64,000 bases of DNA from an uncultured Verrucomicrobiae bacterium (GCA_937775205.1 CALKBX010000002.1:62001-126000), one strand, 5' to 3'. Positions 25,207 through 34,460 are shown, counted from the first letter of the stretch. Notes: generated from the letters alone by a model not told the origin. Numbers and translations are program-made.

Positions 25207-26937
25207 ATGATTATTTTTGCTGCTTCCGCTTCCACCATCCCGCTTTGGATTGTGTTGGGCTATCTTGTTTTACTGCTCGGCCTCGGCATTTTCAGCAGTA
25301 AATTCTTTCGCGGCACCAGCAAGGATTACTTTGTCGCCAGCCGTTCCATCGGCTCCTTTATGCTGTTGATGAGCGTGTTTGGCACCACGATGACCGGCTT
25401 CGCGCTGGTGGGTTCCTCCGGTAAAGCCTTCAACACCGGCGTGGCCACGTACGGCGCGGTGGCGGCGTGGAGCGGCATCATTCACTCCGCGATCTTTTTT
25501 CATCATCGGCCTCCGCCTCTGGGCCATCGGCAAACGCCACGGCTACGTCACCCAAGTGCAGTTCTTTCGCGACCGTTTCAATTCTCAAACTCTCGGCACC
25601 GTGCTGTTCGTTTTGCTCGTGCTGCTCATCATCCCGTATCTTTTGATTGGCATCATCAGCGCCGGAAATTTTGTGGAAGGCACCACGAAGGGGATGTTCA
25701 ACGCGGACGGCATTGCCCCGTGGATCACCGGCCTCGTCATTTGCGGTGTGGTGCTCACGTACGTTTTTCTCGGCGGCGTTCGCAGCACGGCTTGGGCGAA
25801 CACATTTCAAACGCTGGTTTTTATGCTCACCGGCATCGTGGCGTTTCTGATGATTTCATCCGCTGTGGCCCAAAAAAATCCAGAGTACAAGCCCGAAGAA
25901 GCCGGCATCATTTACAACATCAAACGTGCCACCGAATATGTGGAAACCCACAAACCCGAGCGACTGGCGCGCGGCGTGCACCCTGGCGCAACCACGAAGT
26001 ACGAGGAGCAACAACAGGAATACGAAGAAAAAATGATGGAGGCCATGAACAATTCGGCGGAAAGCGGGGAGGAAATGATAGAGCCGGCAGAGCCTACCGC
26101 GCCCAAGTCTTCGATGTCGCATTTGGTGTTCATCACGTTTCTGTTCATCCCCCTCAGCATCGGAATGTTCCCGCACGTGTTTCCAGCATTGGCTCACGGC
26201 GAAGGACGCTAAAACGTTTCGGTTGGCCATCGTGGCGCATCCCATCTGCATCGCCATCGTTTGGCTGCCGTGTATTTTAATTGGGGTATGGGCGGCGGGC
26301 TTGGCGGCTGCTGGAGACATTTCCATTTCCAATCCCAGCGAAGTGCTGGGGACGATGGTGAATTTAATTGCCAACCCGTGGTTGCTGGGCCTGCTGATGG
26401 CCGGCGTGTTGGCGGCGATTATGAGCAGCGCTCGATTCGCAGTTCGCCTGCCTCGGCACGATGTTCACCAACGACATCGTCATCCCCATTCGCGGCAAGG
26501 ATTATTATAGCGACGCGGACAAGCTGAAGCTCGCGCGGTGGTTCGTGATTGGCGTGGTGGCGGTGGCGTATTTCGCTTCACTGGCGCTAATGGAAACGGC
26601 CAGCGTGTTCGGCCTCGGCATTTGGTGCTTCACGGGCTTCACCGCGCTGTTCCCGATTGTGTTCGCTGCGCTGTATTGGAAACGCGTGACGGCCGTGGGC
26701 GTGTACGCGTGCATGGCGGTGACGACTGGCCTTTGGGTTTATTGGTTCCACCAATCCGGCTACGGCGCGGACAAACATTTTTTGGTTCTGGGAATGATGC
26801 CCATCGCGCCGCTCACGCTGGCTTCGGCGGCGGCGTTGGTGGTTGGCTCGCTGTGCAGCAAGCCGCCTGAGGCGCGTTTGGTGAATCGTTTTTTTCCAAG
26901 GGCTAATAACTCGAATGACCGGCGCTCGCGCGGTTGA
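25207..26937 (+). pseudogene. Sodium:solute symporter (SSS family), three frameshifts
   Basis: The start MIIFAASASTIPLWIVLGYLV and YFVASRSIGSFMLLMSVFGT are typical of SSS symporters. The coding frame changes three times, each time explained by one extra base. At a TTTTTT run near 25495-25500, AIF should continue FIIGLRLWAIGKRHGYVTQ. At about 26180 (TTTCC) the frame should continue QHWLTAKDAKTFRLAIVAHP. At about 26430, IMSS should continue LDSQFACLGTMFTNDIV. The repaired protein would be about 575 residues with 12-13 membrane segments and a long loop with EEQQQEYEEKMMEAMN. It would import a carboxylate, sugar or similar with Na+. Either a recent pseudogene or indel errors. Confidence 0.75.
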
Positions 26938-26948
26938 CGCAAAATTTT

Positions 26949-28040
26949 ATGGCTGAATTGAATCAAAAAATTGAGGAAGCAAAAGTCGCGCTCGATGCGC
27001 ACGTGGCGGAGATTGTGAAATGGCATTTCTCACCGGAATCGGGGTGTCCGTTCTGGCTGGATTGGGCCAAGGACGCGGGCTGGGATCCGGCGGCGGAGGT
27101 GAAGTGCCTCGACGATTTGCTGGCGAAGTTCCCGAATTTTCAGGACGAATGGCTGCGCGACCAGCAGCCGGAAGTGTGGGTGCCTGCCAAATTCAAGGGC
27201 AAGCCGTTCAACATTTTCGAAACCGGCGGCACCACCGGAATGCCCAAGCAACGCATCGGTTGGGAGGATTACAAGATCGATTACAGTGAGTTTTCCAACA
27301 CGCTGGATGACGCCGCATTTCCGCGCGATCACTACTGGCTGATGGTCGGCCCCACGGGGCCGCGGCGGTTGCGGCTGTCCATCGAGCATCTCGCCAATGT
27401 GCGCGGGTGCTCTTGCTACTTCGTCGATCTCGATCCGCGTTGGGTCAAGCGGCTGATCAAAGAAAAGCAGTTCGACCAAGCCAAGGACTATATGGAACAC
27501 GTGGTCGACCAAGCCACGACGATTATGAAAAACCGCAGCGTGAGCGCGCTGTTCACCACGCCGAAGTTGCTCGAGAGCATCGCCGAGCGTTACGAGAGCG
27601 AGGGCAGCAGCTTGTACGACGCGGGCATTCGCGGCGTGTTCTGCGGCGGCACCACGATGGATCCGCAGTACACGCGTTTCCTTTGCGAGGAGTTGTTGGA
27701 AAATAAAATCGGCTTCGTGCCCACCTACGGCAACACGCTGATGGGCCTCGCCAAACACAAACCGCTCACGCCCGAGGATAAATATTCCATCACTTACTAT
27801 GCGCCGCAGCCGCGCGCTTCGATGCGTGTGCTAAATCCGGACACAAACATACCCGTGGAATACGGCGAGTGGGGCCGTGTTGAGTTGACCACGCTGACGA
27901 AGGAATTTTTCATGCCACGCTTCCTCGAGCGCGACGAAGCCATCCGCCGCGAGCCCATCGAGCCCTACCCATGGGACGGCGTGGCCGAAGTGCGCCCCTT
28001 CGGCGCGTTGACGAAAAAAATTGTCGAAGGTGTTTACTAA
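26949..28040 (+). CDS. AMP-binding enzyme, LuxE/PaaK-like acyl ligase
   Basis: A 363-residue protein starting MAELNQKIEEAKVALDAHV. FETGGTTGMPKQRIG near residue 90 is a version of the adenylate-forming signature (T-S-G-T-T-G-x-P-K). Other features are ALFTTPKLLESIAERYE, GVFCGGTTMDPQYTRF and FVPTYGNTLMGLA, which match the later motifs where the acyl-adenylate sits. At this length it lacks the full C-terminal cap of acyl-CoA synthetases and is closest in size and layout to LuxE acyl-protein synthetases and PaaK-like ligases. It lies 11 bases after the symporter and 21 bases before the aldehyde dehydrogenase-fold gene. The acid substrate is unknown. Confidence 0.7.
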   Translation: MAELNQKIEEAKVALDAHVAEIVKWHFSPESGCPFWLDWAKDAGWDPAAEVKCLDDLLAKFPNFQDEWLRDQQPEVWVPAKFKGKPFNIFETGGTTGMPKQRIGWEDYKIDYSEFSNTLDDAAFPRDHYWLMVGPTGPRRLRLSIEHLANVRGCSCYFVDLDPRWVKRLIKEKQFDQAKDYMEHVVDQATTIMKNRSVSALFTTPKLLESIAERYESEGSSLYDAGIRGVFCGGTTMDPQYTRFLCEELLENKIGFVPTYGNTLMGLAKHKPLTPEDKYSITYYAPQPRASMRVLNPDTNIPVEYGEWGRVELTTLTKEFFMPRFLERDEAIRREPIEPYPWDGVAEVRPFGALTKKIVEGVY

Positions 28041-28061
28041 AATCCAAAACCGAATTTTACT

Positions 28062-29510
28062 ATGATTAACATTCCCGTTTTACGCTGGGGCGAACCGTAC
28101 GAAAGCCTCGAGACCGAAAAGGTCATCCACCACCGCACCGGCGAAGTGCTGGCCTCCGTCGGCCAAGCCAATCCCGGACTGCTCGCGCGCGATATGCGCA
28201 AGGCCGCCCGCGCTCGCGAGGCGTTGCGCGAGATTCCCATCAAGGATCTCATCGAGATGATGAAGAAAGCCGGCGACCTGTATCTAAACGCCACGCTGCC
28301 GCTCGGCGACGGCGAGCAAACGCCCGATGATTTTGCGCGTCAACAATCCGCCTCCACCGGTTTGCCCGAGCATATGTGCAAATTTAACATGGAGAAAAAT
28401 CACTTCGTGTTGAACCACATGGACCAAATTTTCGACGCCCTTACGCGCGGGCTGGATCTGGATATTCTCCAGCGCGGCTTCGGCGTGGAGGAACGCGGCG
28501 TGCCGGTGAGCTACCAAGCGCAGTCGCCCGTGCTCGGTATGGTGCTGCCCAGCAACTCGCCCGGCGTGCACACGTTGTGGATGCCGGTCATCCCGATGCA
28601 AATCGGCCTGGTCCTCAAGCCCGGCCCGCAAGAGCCGTGGACGCCTTACCGGATGTTCGCCGCCTTCACCGAGGCGGGCGTGCCCAAGGAAGCCATCGGC
28701 ATTTATCCCGGCGGTGGCGACATGGGCGCAGAGACAGTTTCGCGCTGCGGCCGCGTGATGATTTTCGGCAGCACGGCAACGGTGAAAAATTATTCCGGCA
28801 ACGAACAAGTCCAAGTGCACGGCCCCGGCTATAGCAAAATTTTACTGGGCGACGACGTCGTCGATCAATGGGAGGACTACCTCGATTTGATGGCCGACAG
28901 CATTTACAAAAACAGCGGCCGCGGCTGCATCAACTGCTCCGGAGTTTGGGCCTCGCGCCATACCGAGGAAATCGCCGAAGCGCTCGCCGAGCGCATTGGC
29001 CCCTATGAAGTGAAAGACCCAACCGACCCCGAAGCGGGCTTGGCGGCGTTCACCGTGCCCGGCCAAGCCGAGGCCGTTTGGGGAATGATCGAGGAAGGCT
29101 GCAAAGAAACCGGAACCACCCACGTCACCGAAAAGCACGGCCCGCGCCTCGAGCAAATGGAGCGCTGCGATTACATCCGCCCTACCATTTTGCATTGCGA
29201 TTCGCCCGACCTCAAAATGGCCAACACCGAATATATGTTCCCTTTCACCAGCGTCGTGAAATGCCCGCAGGAACAAATGATCGAAAAAATCAGCGGCACC
29301 CTCGTCGCCTCCGCCATCACCAACGACGAAACCTGGGCCGCGCAACTCACCGACGCCACCAACATCGATCGCCTCAACATCGGCGCCATGCCCACCATCG
29401 CCCTCAACTGGCTTCAACCCCACGAAGGCAGCATCGTCGATTTCCTCTTCAAAGCCCGCGCCTACCAAACCCCCGACGAGCGCTTGCAACGCCTCTGCAA
29501 TGGCGGCTGA
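28062..29510 (+). CDS. Aldehyde dehydrogenase-fold enzyme, possibly an acyl-CoA reductase
   Basis: A 482-residue ALDH superfamily protein. LGMVLPSNSPGVHTLWMPV and LVLKPGPQEPWTPYRM form the cofactor-binding half, VMIFGSTATVKNY matches the conserved F-T-G-S-T segment, and NSGRGCINCSGVWASRH supplies the catalytic Cys. The usual general-base Glu motif (E-L-G-G) is replaced by VHGPGYSKILLG. Loss of that Glu is typical of CoA-acylating ALDHs and LuxC-type acyl-CoA reductases, and the length is close to LuxC. Next to an AMP-binding ligase and an alcohol dehydrogenase this suggests acyl-CoA (or acyl-enzyme) to aldehyde chemistry. Direction and substrate are unknown. Confidence 0.75.
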   Translation: MINIPVLRWGEPYESLETEKVIHHRTGEVLASVGQANPGLLARDMRKAARAREALREIPIKDLIEMMKKAGDLYLNATLPLGDGEQTPDDFARQQSASTGLPEHMCKFNMEKNHFVLNHMDQIFDALTRGLDLDILQRGFGVEERGVPVSYQAQSPVLGMVLPSNSPGVHTLWMPVIPMQIGLVLKPGPQEPWTPYRMFAAFTEAGVPKEAIGIYPGGGDMGAETVSRCGRVMIFGSTATVKNYSGNEQVQVHGPGYSKILLGDDVVDQWEDYLDLMADSIYKNSGRGCINCSGVWASRHTEEIAEALAERIGPYEVKDPTDPEAGLAAFTVPGQAEAVWGMIEEGCKETGTTHVTEKHGPRLEQMERCDYIRPTILHCDSPDLKMANTEYMFPFTSVVKCPQEQMIEKISGTLVASAITNDETWAAQLTDATNIDRLNIGAMPTIALNWLQPHEGSIVDFLFKARAYQTPDERLQRLCNGG

Positions 29511-29544
29511 ACAAGCATTCATTGCGTGACGTCTTACTTTGCCC

Positions 29545-30720
29545 GTGAGCAATTTTTCTGAAAATCTATTACTGGAAAATCATCCGCATCTGCGGTTGGT
29601 TTTTGGCAATGGCAGCGTGGCACAAACGGGCGAGTTGGCGAGTGAACTGGGCGCGACGAAGGCACTGCTCGTCACTGATTCCGGCATCGTGGCCGCCGGG
29701 CACGCGGGGCGGGTGCGCGAAAATCTTGAGGCGGCGGGCGTTGGGGTTTCGGTGTTTGACCGCTCGAAGGAAAATCCCACCACCGCTTGCGTGGACGAAT
29801 GTGTGGCGGTGGCGAAAACGGATGCGATTGATTTTATCATCGGCCTCGGCGGCGGTAGCTCGATGGATACCGCGAAGGGCTGCAATTTTATTCTCACCAA
29901 CGGCGGCGAGATGAAGGATTATTGGGGAGTCGGCAAGGCGAGCCAGCCGATGTTGCCGTCGATTATGATTCCCACCACCGCGGGCACGGGCAGCGAGTGC
30001 CAAAGTTTCGCGCTCATTGCCGATAACGCCACGCACCAAAAAATGGCGTGCGGCGATCCGAAGGCATTAGCGAAGGTGGCGATCCTTGACCCCGAACTGA
30101 CAGTTTCCCAACCCGCCCGCGTCACTGCTTGCACGGGCATCGACGCAATCGCGCACGCGGTGGAAACCGCCGTCACTCGCAAGCGCAACGAGACCTCGCT
30201 GAAATATTCGCGCGCGGCGTTTCAGATGATGCTGGAAAGTTTCAGTCGCGTGCTGGAGTCGCCGGACAATCTTGATGCTCGCGGTCAAATGCTTCTCGGC
30301 GCAGCGTATGCCGGCACTGCCATCGAGCACAGCATGTTGGGCGCGGCGCATTCGGCGGCTAATCCGCTCACGGCCCATTACAATGTAGTGCACGGCCAAG
30401 CGGTGGGGATGATGCTGCCGCACGTGGTGCGCTTTAATGCTAACGACGAAGCCATCGCCGAGGCGTATGCCGAGTTTGTCGAAGGCACCTCCGTGGCCGC
30501 CAACAACGGCAGGCCCGCGCCGGAATCGCTGGCGCAAGCGCTGGAAACATTGCTGGACACCGCGAGCCTTCCGCGCGCCCTCACCGCCTTCAGCGTGGAC
30601 GCCGCACGGCTGGACACCCTTTCCGAAGAAGCCGCCGCCCAATGGACCGCCAGCTTTAACCCGCGCGACATCACGGCGGCGGATTTCACCGGGCTTTATC
30701 AAAAAGCCTTTGCTTCGTGA
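29545..30720 (+). CDS. Iron-containing alcohol dehydrogenase
   Basis: The start is taken at the GTG at 29545 (SNFSENLLLENHPHLRLV); a TTG at 29539 is the alternative. The 391-residue product is a group III Fe-ADH: FIIGLGGGSSMDTAKG near residue 95 binds NAD(P), IMIPTTAGTGSECQSFA follows, and metal ligands are expected in DAIAHAVET, HSMLGAAHSAANPL and HYNVVHGQAVGMMLPHV. It reduces an aldehyde or oxidises a primary alcohol in the cytosol. The spacing of 34 bases from the ALDH-fold gene supports cotranscription and a shared substrate. Confidence 0.9.
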   Translation: MSNFSENLLLENHPHLRLVFGNGSVAQTGELASELGATKALLVTDSGIVAAGHAGRVRENLEAAGVGVSVFDRSKENPTTACVDECVAVAKTDAIDFIIGLGGGSSMDTAKGCNFILTNGGEMKDYWGVGKASQPMLPSIMIPTTAGTGSECQSFALIADNATHQKMACGDPKALAKVAILDPELTVSQPARVTACTGIDAIAHAVETAVTRKRNETSLKYSRAAFQMMLESFSRVLESPDNLDARGQMLLGAAYAGTAIEHSMLGAAHSAANPLTAHYNVVHGQAVGMMLPHVVRFNANDEAIAEAYAEFVEGTSVAANNGRPAPESLAQALETLLDTASLPRALTAFSVDAARLDTLSEEAAAQWTASFNPRDITAADFTGLYQKAFAS

Positions 30721-30747
30721 GCCTCCCGCGCGACACTGCTCGCGCCG

Positions 30748-31626
30748 ATGGCTGACGATTTGTCCAGTTTTGCAAACGATGCGCTCGTGCTGATCGCGCA
30801 CGGTAGCACCGTGAACGCGCAATCCAGCGCGCCCACGCGTCGCCTTGCCGACGAATTGCGAGCGCGCAACATCTTCGCCGAAGTCGCCTGCGCCTTCAAT
30901 TTGGAGCAACCCAAAATCGATGACGTGCCCAAGCTCGTTTCCGCCCAAAGAATTTTCATCGTGCCAGTAACCATCAGCGAAGGGCATTTTACTGAGGAGA
31001 CCATTCCCTTCCGACTCAAGCTTTGTACGAAGGGCCAGTGCGATTGTCCTGTGGGCGAATGCCATTATCCACGCGTCAAGGCCGTGGCCGGGAAGGAGAT
31101 CATTTACTGTCGGCCGATCGGTACGCACGCAAGCATGACCGAGGTGCTGCTCGCCCGTGCTTCGGAGATCATGGCGATGCATCCTTTCCCGCGTGCGCCT
31201 AAGTTGGCGGAGAGTGCTCTTTTCATTGCCGGGCATGGTACCAAAAAAAACGCAAACTCCCGCAAGGCCATCGATAAGCAAGTGGACCTCATCCGCGCGC
31301 GAGGCGAATTTGCCGATGTGCAAGCAGCGTTCATGGAGGAAGCCCCGTTCATCGGCGATTGCTATGGGGCGACGGAGGCTAAGTATATCGTGATGGTGCC
31401 CTTCTTTATCGCGGATGGCCTGCACACGGTGGAGGATATTCCTGTGCTGCTCGGCGAGCCTGAGGATCGGGTGAAGAAGCGTCTCGCGGCCGGGAAACCC
31501 ACGTGGCGCAATCCGACCGAGCGCAATGGGAAACTGGTGTGGTACACTAGGGCCATTGGCAGTGAGGGCAACGAAGCGTTGCTGGCGGAAGTGATTCTTG
31601 CGCGGGCGAAAGAGGGGAATTCTTAA
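30748..31626 (+). CDS. Two-domain CbiX/SirB-like chelatase with Cys cluster
   Basis: A 292-residue protein with two related halves: ALVLIAHGSTVNAQSSAPTR near residue 12 and ALFIAGHGTKKNANSRKA near 155. Both match the metal-binding His region of CbiX/SirB cobalt or iron chelatases for sirohydrochlorin. Between them, CTKGQCDCPVGEC (Cys93, 98, 100, 105) is a compact four-Cys cluster inserted in the first domain, possibly for a metal or Fe-S site. It begins 27 bases after the Fe-ADH gene. No other cobalamin or siroheme gene is nearby, so its link to the cluster's chemistry is open. Confidence 0.8.
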   Translation: MADDLSSFANDALVLIAHGSTVNAQSSAPTRRLADELRARNIFAEVACAFNLEQPKIDDVPKLVSAQRIFIVPVTISEGHFTEETIPFRLKLCTKGQCDCPVGECHYPRVKAVAGKEIIYCRPIGTHASMTEVLLARASEIMAMHPFPRAPKLAESALFIAGHGTKKNANSRKAIDKQVDLIRARGEFADVQAAFMEEAPFIGDCYGATEAKYIVMVPFFIADGLHTVEDIPVLLGEPEDRVKKRLAAGKPTWRNPTERNGKLVWYTRAIGSEGNEALLAEVILARAKEGNS

Positions 31627-31690
31627 TCGCCAATTTTCAGGGCTCATTTGAAAATTGAACCTTTCCTCGTTCCCCTCCATTATCACGCCG

Positions 31691-32545
31691 GTGCAATTGC
31701 AAAAATTAACGCTCATCGGTGTGGGCTTGCTTGGTGGTTCCATCGGGCTGGCGGCGAAGCAGCGTGACGTCGCCGGTCGCGTGTGTGGGCTGGTGCGACG
31801 GGAGGAGAGTATTGCCGAATGCCTCGCGGCGGGCGTGGTGGACGAGGCCACGCTCGATGTCGCCGAGGCGGTGGCCGATGCGGATCTTATTATTCTCTGC
31901 ACGCCGGTGGGCCGGATGGGCGAATTGGCGGCGGCGTTGAAGCCGCACTTGGCGGCGGATGCCATCGTCACGGATGTGGGCAGCGTGAAATCCAGCGTGG
32001 TGGCGGCGGTGGAGCCGGTGCTGTCGCGGTTTGTGGGCAGCCATCCACTGTGCGGCTCGGAAAAGGCGGGCGTGGCCCACGCGAGCGGTAATTTATTTGA
32101 GGGCGCGGTATGCGCGGTGACACCCACTGAGGCTAGCGCGGCCAATGATGTGGCAGTGGTGACGGAATTTTGGGAAGCGCTCGGCAGCCGCGTGGTGAAT
32201 CTCACCGCCACCGACCACGACGCCATCGTGGCGCGCACGAGTCATTTGCCGCACGTGTTGGCCAGTGCGTTGGTGAACGCGGTGCTGACTTCACCGCGCG
32301 CTGGCGAATCGGATTTTCTCGGCACGGGCTTTCGTGATACCACGCGGTTGGCCTCCGGCGAGGCCGGAATGTGGCGCGATATCGCGTTGGATAACGCCGA
32401 AGCCATCGCGGCGGCGGTGGAGGATTTGCAAAATGAACTGTCCCAACTGCGCTCGGCATTGAACGCCAAGGACGCGGCGGCGTTGGAGAAATTTTTTGCC
32501 CAAGCCCAATCGCATCGCGCGGATTGGCTGAAGGAGGCGAGTTGA
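31691..32545 (+). CDS. tyrA: Prephenate dehydrogenase
   Basis: The start is placed at the GTG at 31691 (QLQKLTLIGVGLLGGSIGLAAKQR) because the Rossmann strand begins right there; a TTG at 31655 would add twelve residues. The 284-residue product has the GxGxxGG dinucleotide motif, LIILCTPVGRM, VTDVGSVKSSVV, VGSHPLCGSEKAG and LPHVLASALV, all TyrA hallmarks. It oxidatively decarboxylates prephenate (or arogenate) in tyrosine synthesis. There is no fused chorismate mutase or ACT domain. The stop is one base before the aroA start. Confidence 0.93.
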   Translation: MQLQKLTLIGVGLLGGSIGLAAKQRDVAGRVCGLVRREESIAECLAAGVVDEATLDVAEAVADADLIILCTPVGRMGELAAALKPHLAADAIVTDVGSVKSSVVAAVEPVLSRFVGSHPLCGSEKAGVAHASGNLFEGAVCAVTPTEASAANDVAVVTEFWEALGSRVVNLTATDHDAIVARTSHLPHVLASALVNAVLTSPRAGESDFLGTGFRDTTRLASGEAGMWRDIALDNAEAIAAAVEDLQNELSQLRSALNAKDAAALEKFFAQAQSHRADWLKEAS

Positions 32546-32546
32546 A

Positions 32547-33809
32547 ATGGCGTTGCCCGACATAATCGAGATTGTGCCAATGACCGGTCCCGTGACGGCG
32601 GACGTGACGGTGCCGGGGTCGAAGAGCATCACCAATCGCGCGCTGATTCTTGCGGCGCTCGCCGATGGCGAGGTGCGGCTCACTGGCGCGTTGTGGAGCG
32701 AGGACACACAAATAATGGTGGACGCGCTGCGGCTGCTAGGCTTCGAGATTGCGGTGGCGGAGGATGCCGCCGAGCCGTGCAATCGCCATCTCACCGTGCA
32801 GGGCCTCGGCGGGCGGGTGCCTAATGCCGGCACGGCTGAGGCGCCGCTGGAAATTCACGTGGGCAATGCCGGCACGGCGGCGCGGTTTTTGGGCGCGTTC
32901 GTTTGTCTCGCCGAGGGGGCGGTGCGCTTGAGCGGCGTGGACCGAATGCACGTGCGGCCGCAGAGCGAGTTGTTCCACTCGTTGCGCCGGATGAAGTATC
33001 GCATTGATTCTGACAACAATTTGTTGCCGGCGGTTTTCCACGGAACCGGCCCGCGCGAAGTCGCCTGCACGGTGAGCCTGCAACACAGCTCGCAGTTTGC
33101 CAGTGCGCTGCTGCTCTCCGCGCGCGCGGGCACGTGGATTGTCGACATCGTGGGCGACAACGTGGACGAAGCGCCTTACCTGAACATGACGCACGAACTC
33201 ATCGAGGCGTTCCCGCACGCGGGCGGTGAGTTTGCCATCGAGCCGGATGCTTCCAGCGGCAGTTATTTTTGGGGTGTGAACTGCATTCACGAGGGAATCG
33301 AGGTGACGCACTGGCCGCTCACCGGTTGGCAAATCGACGCGCAGTTTCCGCGCTTCATCAATCTGCCGCGAGAGGTGACGCACAACACCGACCTCGGCGA
33401 CAGCATCATGACCGCGATCGTGCTCGCGTCCTTGGCCGAGCATCCGGTGAGCTTCCCCGCGCTGCATCGGCTGCGAGTGCAGGAATGCGAACGCGTGCGT
33501 GCGCTGCGCACCGAGCTGACCAAATGCGGCGCGCGCATCACCGAGGAAGGCGACACGCTGCACGTCGAGCCCTCGCCTGACCTGCACGGCGCGGAAATCG
33601 ACACTTACAACGACCACCGGATGGCGATGTGTTTCGCTACGCTCGGCCTCGCAGTGGCCGGCATCCGCCTACGCAATCCTTCGTGTGTAAAGAAAACTTT
33701 CCCTGATTTTTTCCAAAAACTCGCCGCCGCTCCGACCGCCGGTCTTGGCGTGGAAATCCGAGATGCCGATGGCAACGCGCTCTCAAACGAGGAGTTATTT
33801 GCAGAATAA
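32547..33809 (+). CDS. aroA: 3-phosphoshikimate 1-carboxyvinyltransferase (EPSP synthase)
   Basis: A 420-residue AroA. VTVPGSKSITNRALILAALADG near 21 binds shikimate-3-phosphate, HVGNAGTAARFLGAFVCLA near 103 contains the N-A-G-T-A motif, DSIMTAIVLASLAE near 285 and RVQECERVRALRTELTKCG near 310 carry catalytic residues, and DTYNDHRMAMCFATLGLAV ends the active site. It joins phosphoenolpyruvate to shikimate-3-phosphate. The start overlaps nothing but lies one base after tyrA; the stop overlaps the cmk start (TAATG). Confidence 0.96.
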   Translation: MALPDIIEIVPMTGPVTADVTVPGSKSITNRALILAALADGEVRLTGALWSEDTQIMVDALRLLGFEIAVAEDAAEPCNRHLTVQGLGGRVPNAGTAEAPLEIHVGNAGTAARFLGAFVCLAEGAVRLSGVDRMHVRPQSELFHSLRRMKYRIDSDNNLLPAVFHGTGPREVACTVSLQHSSQFASALLLSARAGTWIVDIVGDNVDEAPYLNMTHELIEAFPHAGGEFAIEPDASSGSYFWGVNCIHEGIEVTHWPLTGWQIDAQFPRFINLPREVTHNTDLGDSIMTAIVLASLAEHPVSFPALHRLRVQECERVRALRTELTKCGARITEEGDTLHVEPSPDLHGAEIDTYNDHRMAMCFATLGLAVAGIRLRNPSCVKKTFPDFFQKLAAAPTAGLGVEIRDADGNALSNEELFAE

Positions 33810-34450
33810 TGAGTGAACCCATCGTCATCGCCATCGACGGCCCCAGCGCCAGTGGTAAAAGCACCAACGCCAAAATCATCGCCGCCGCGCTGGGGTACGC
33901 CTACGTGGACACCGGCGCGATGTACCGCACGCTCGCGTGGCACGCGCTGCAGCAATCCGTGGACGTCAATGATGCCGCCGCCGTGGCCGCGCTGTGCTCC
34001 GATTGGCCGGCCAAGTTGGTGAATCGTGAGGGCAGCATTTGGCTGGAGGTGGACGGGGTTTTTCCGGAGGCAGAAATCCGTACGGAAGAAACCAGCGCCG
34101 CCGTGAGCCACGTGGCGGCTGTGCCGTTTGTGCGCGATTGGATGAAGGAACGCCAGCGGTCGTGCGTGCAGTTTGGCAATCTCGTGATGGAGGGTCGCGA
34201 TATTGGCTCTAACATTTTTCCCGAGACGCCGCACAAATTTTACATGGACGCCGCCGCCGCCGTGCGTCAAGCCCGCCGCGATGCCGATGGCGTTTCGGAC
34301 AACCTCGCTGTGCGCGATCAACGCGACAGCACCCGCGCCGCCTCCCCGCTGAAGGTGGCCGAGGGTGCTACTATTATAAACAATGCCGGCGAAACGCCCG
34401 AGGAAACAAGTGCGCGGATTATGGGTTTGGTGGAAGAGCGGTTGAATTAA
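33809..34450 (+). CDS. cmk: Cytidylate kinase
   Basis: A 213-residue CMP/dCMP kinase. VIAIDGPSASGKSTNAKIIA at the N-terminus is the P-loop, YVDTGAMYRTLAWHAL follows, NLVMEGRDIGSNIFPE near 130 and RDQRDSTRAASPLKVAEGA near 170 are the CMP-binding and lid segments. The tyrA-aroA-cmk order is common in bacteria. The gene is followed within ten bases by a long palindrome shared with the end of convergent pyrD. Confidence 0.96.
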   Translation: MSEPIVIAIDGPSASGKSTNAKIIAAALGYAYVDTGAMYRTLAWHALQQSVDVNDAAAVAALCSDWPAKLVNREGSIWLEVDGVFPEAEIRTEETSAAVSHVAAVPFVRDWMKERQRSCVQFGNLVMEGRDIGSNIFPETPHKFYMDAAAAVRQARRDADGVSDNLAVRDQRDSTRAASPLKVAEGATIINNAGETPEETSARIMGLVEERLN

Positions 34451-34460
34451 GTTACGCTCC

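Noticed and set aside
30067-32238. Very long minus-strand open frame (over 700 codons) opposite the Fe-ADH, CbiX-like and tyrA genes
   Set aside because: It runs antisense to three well-supported genes and encodes no recognisable domain; open antisense frames are common in GC-rich DNA.
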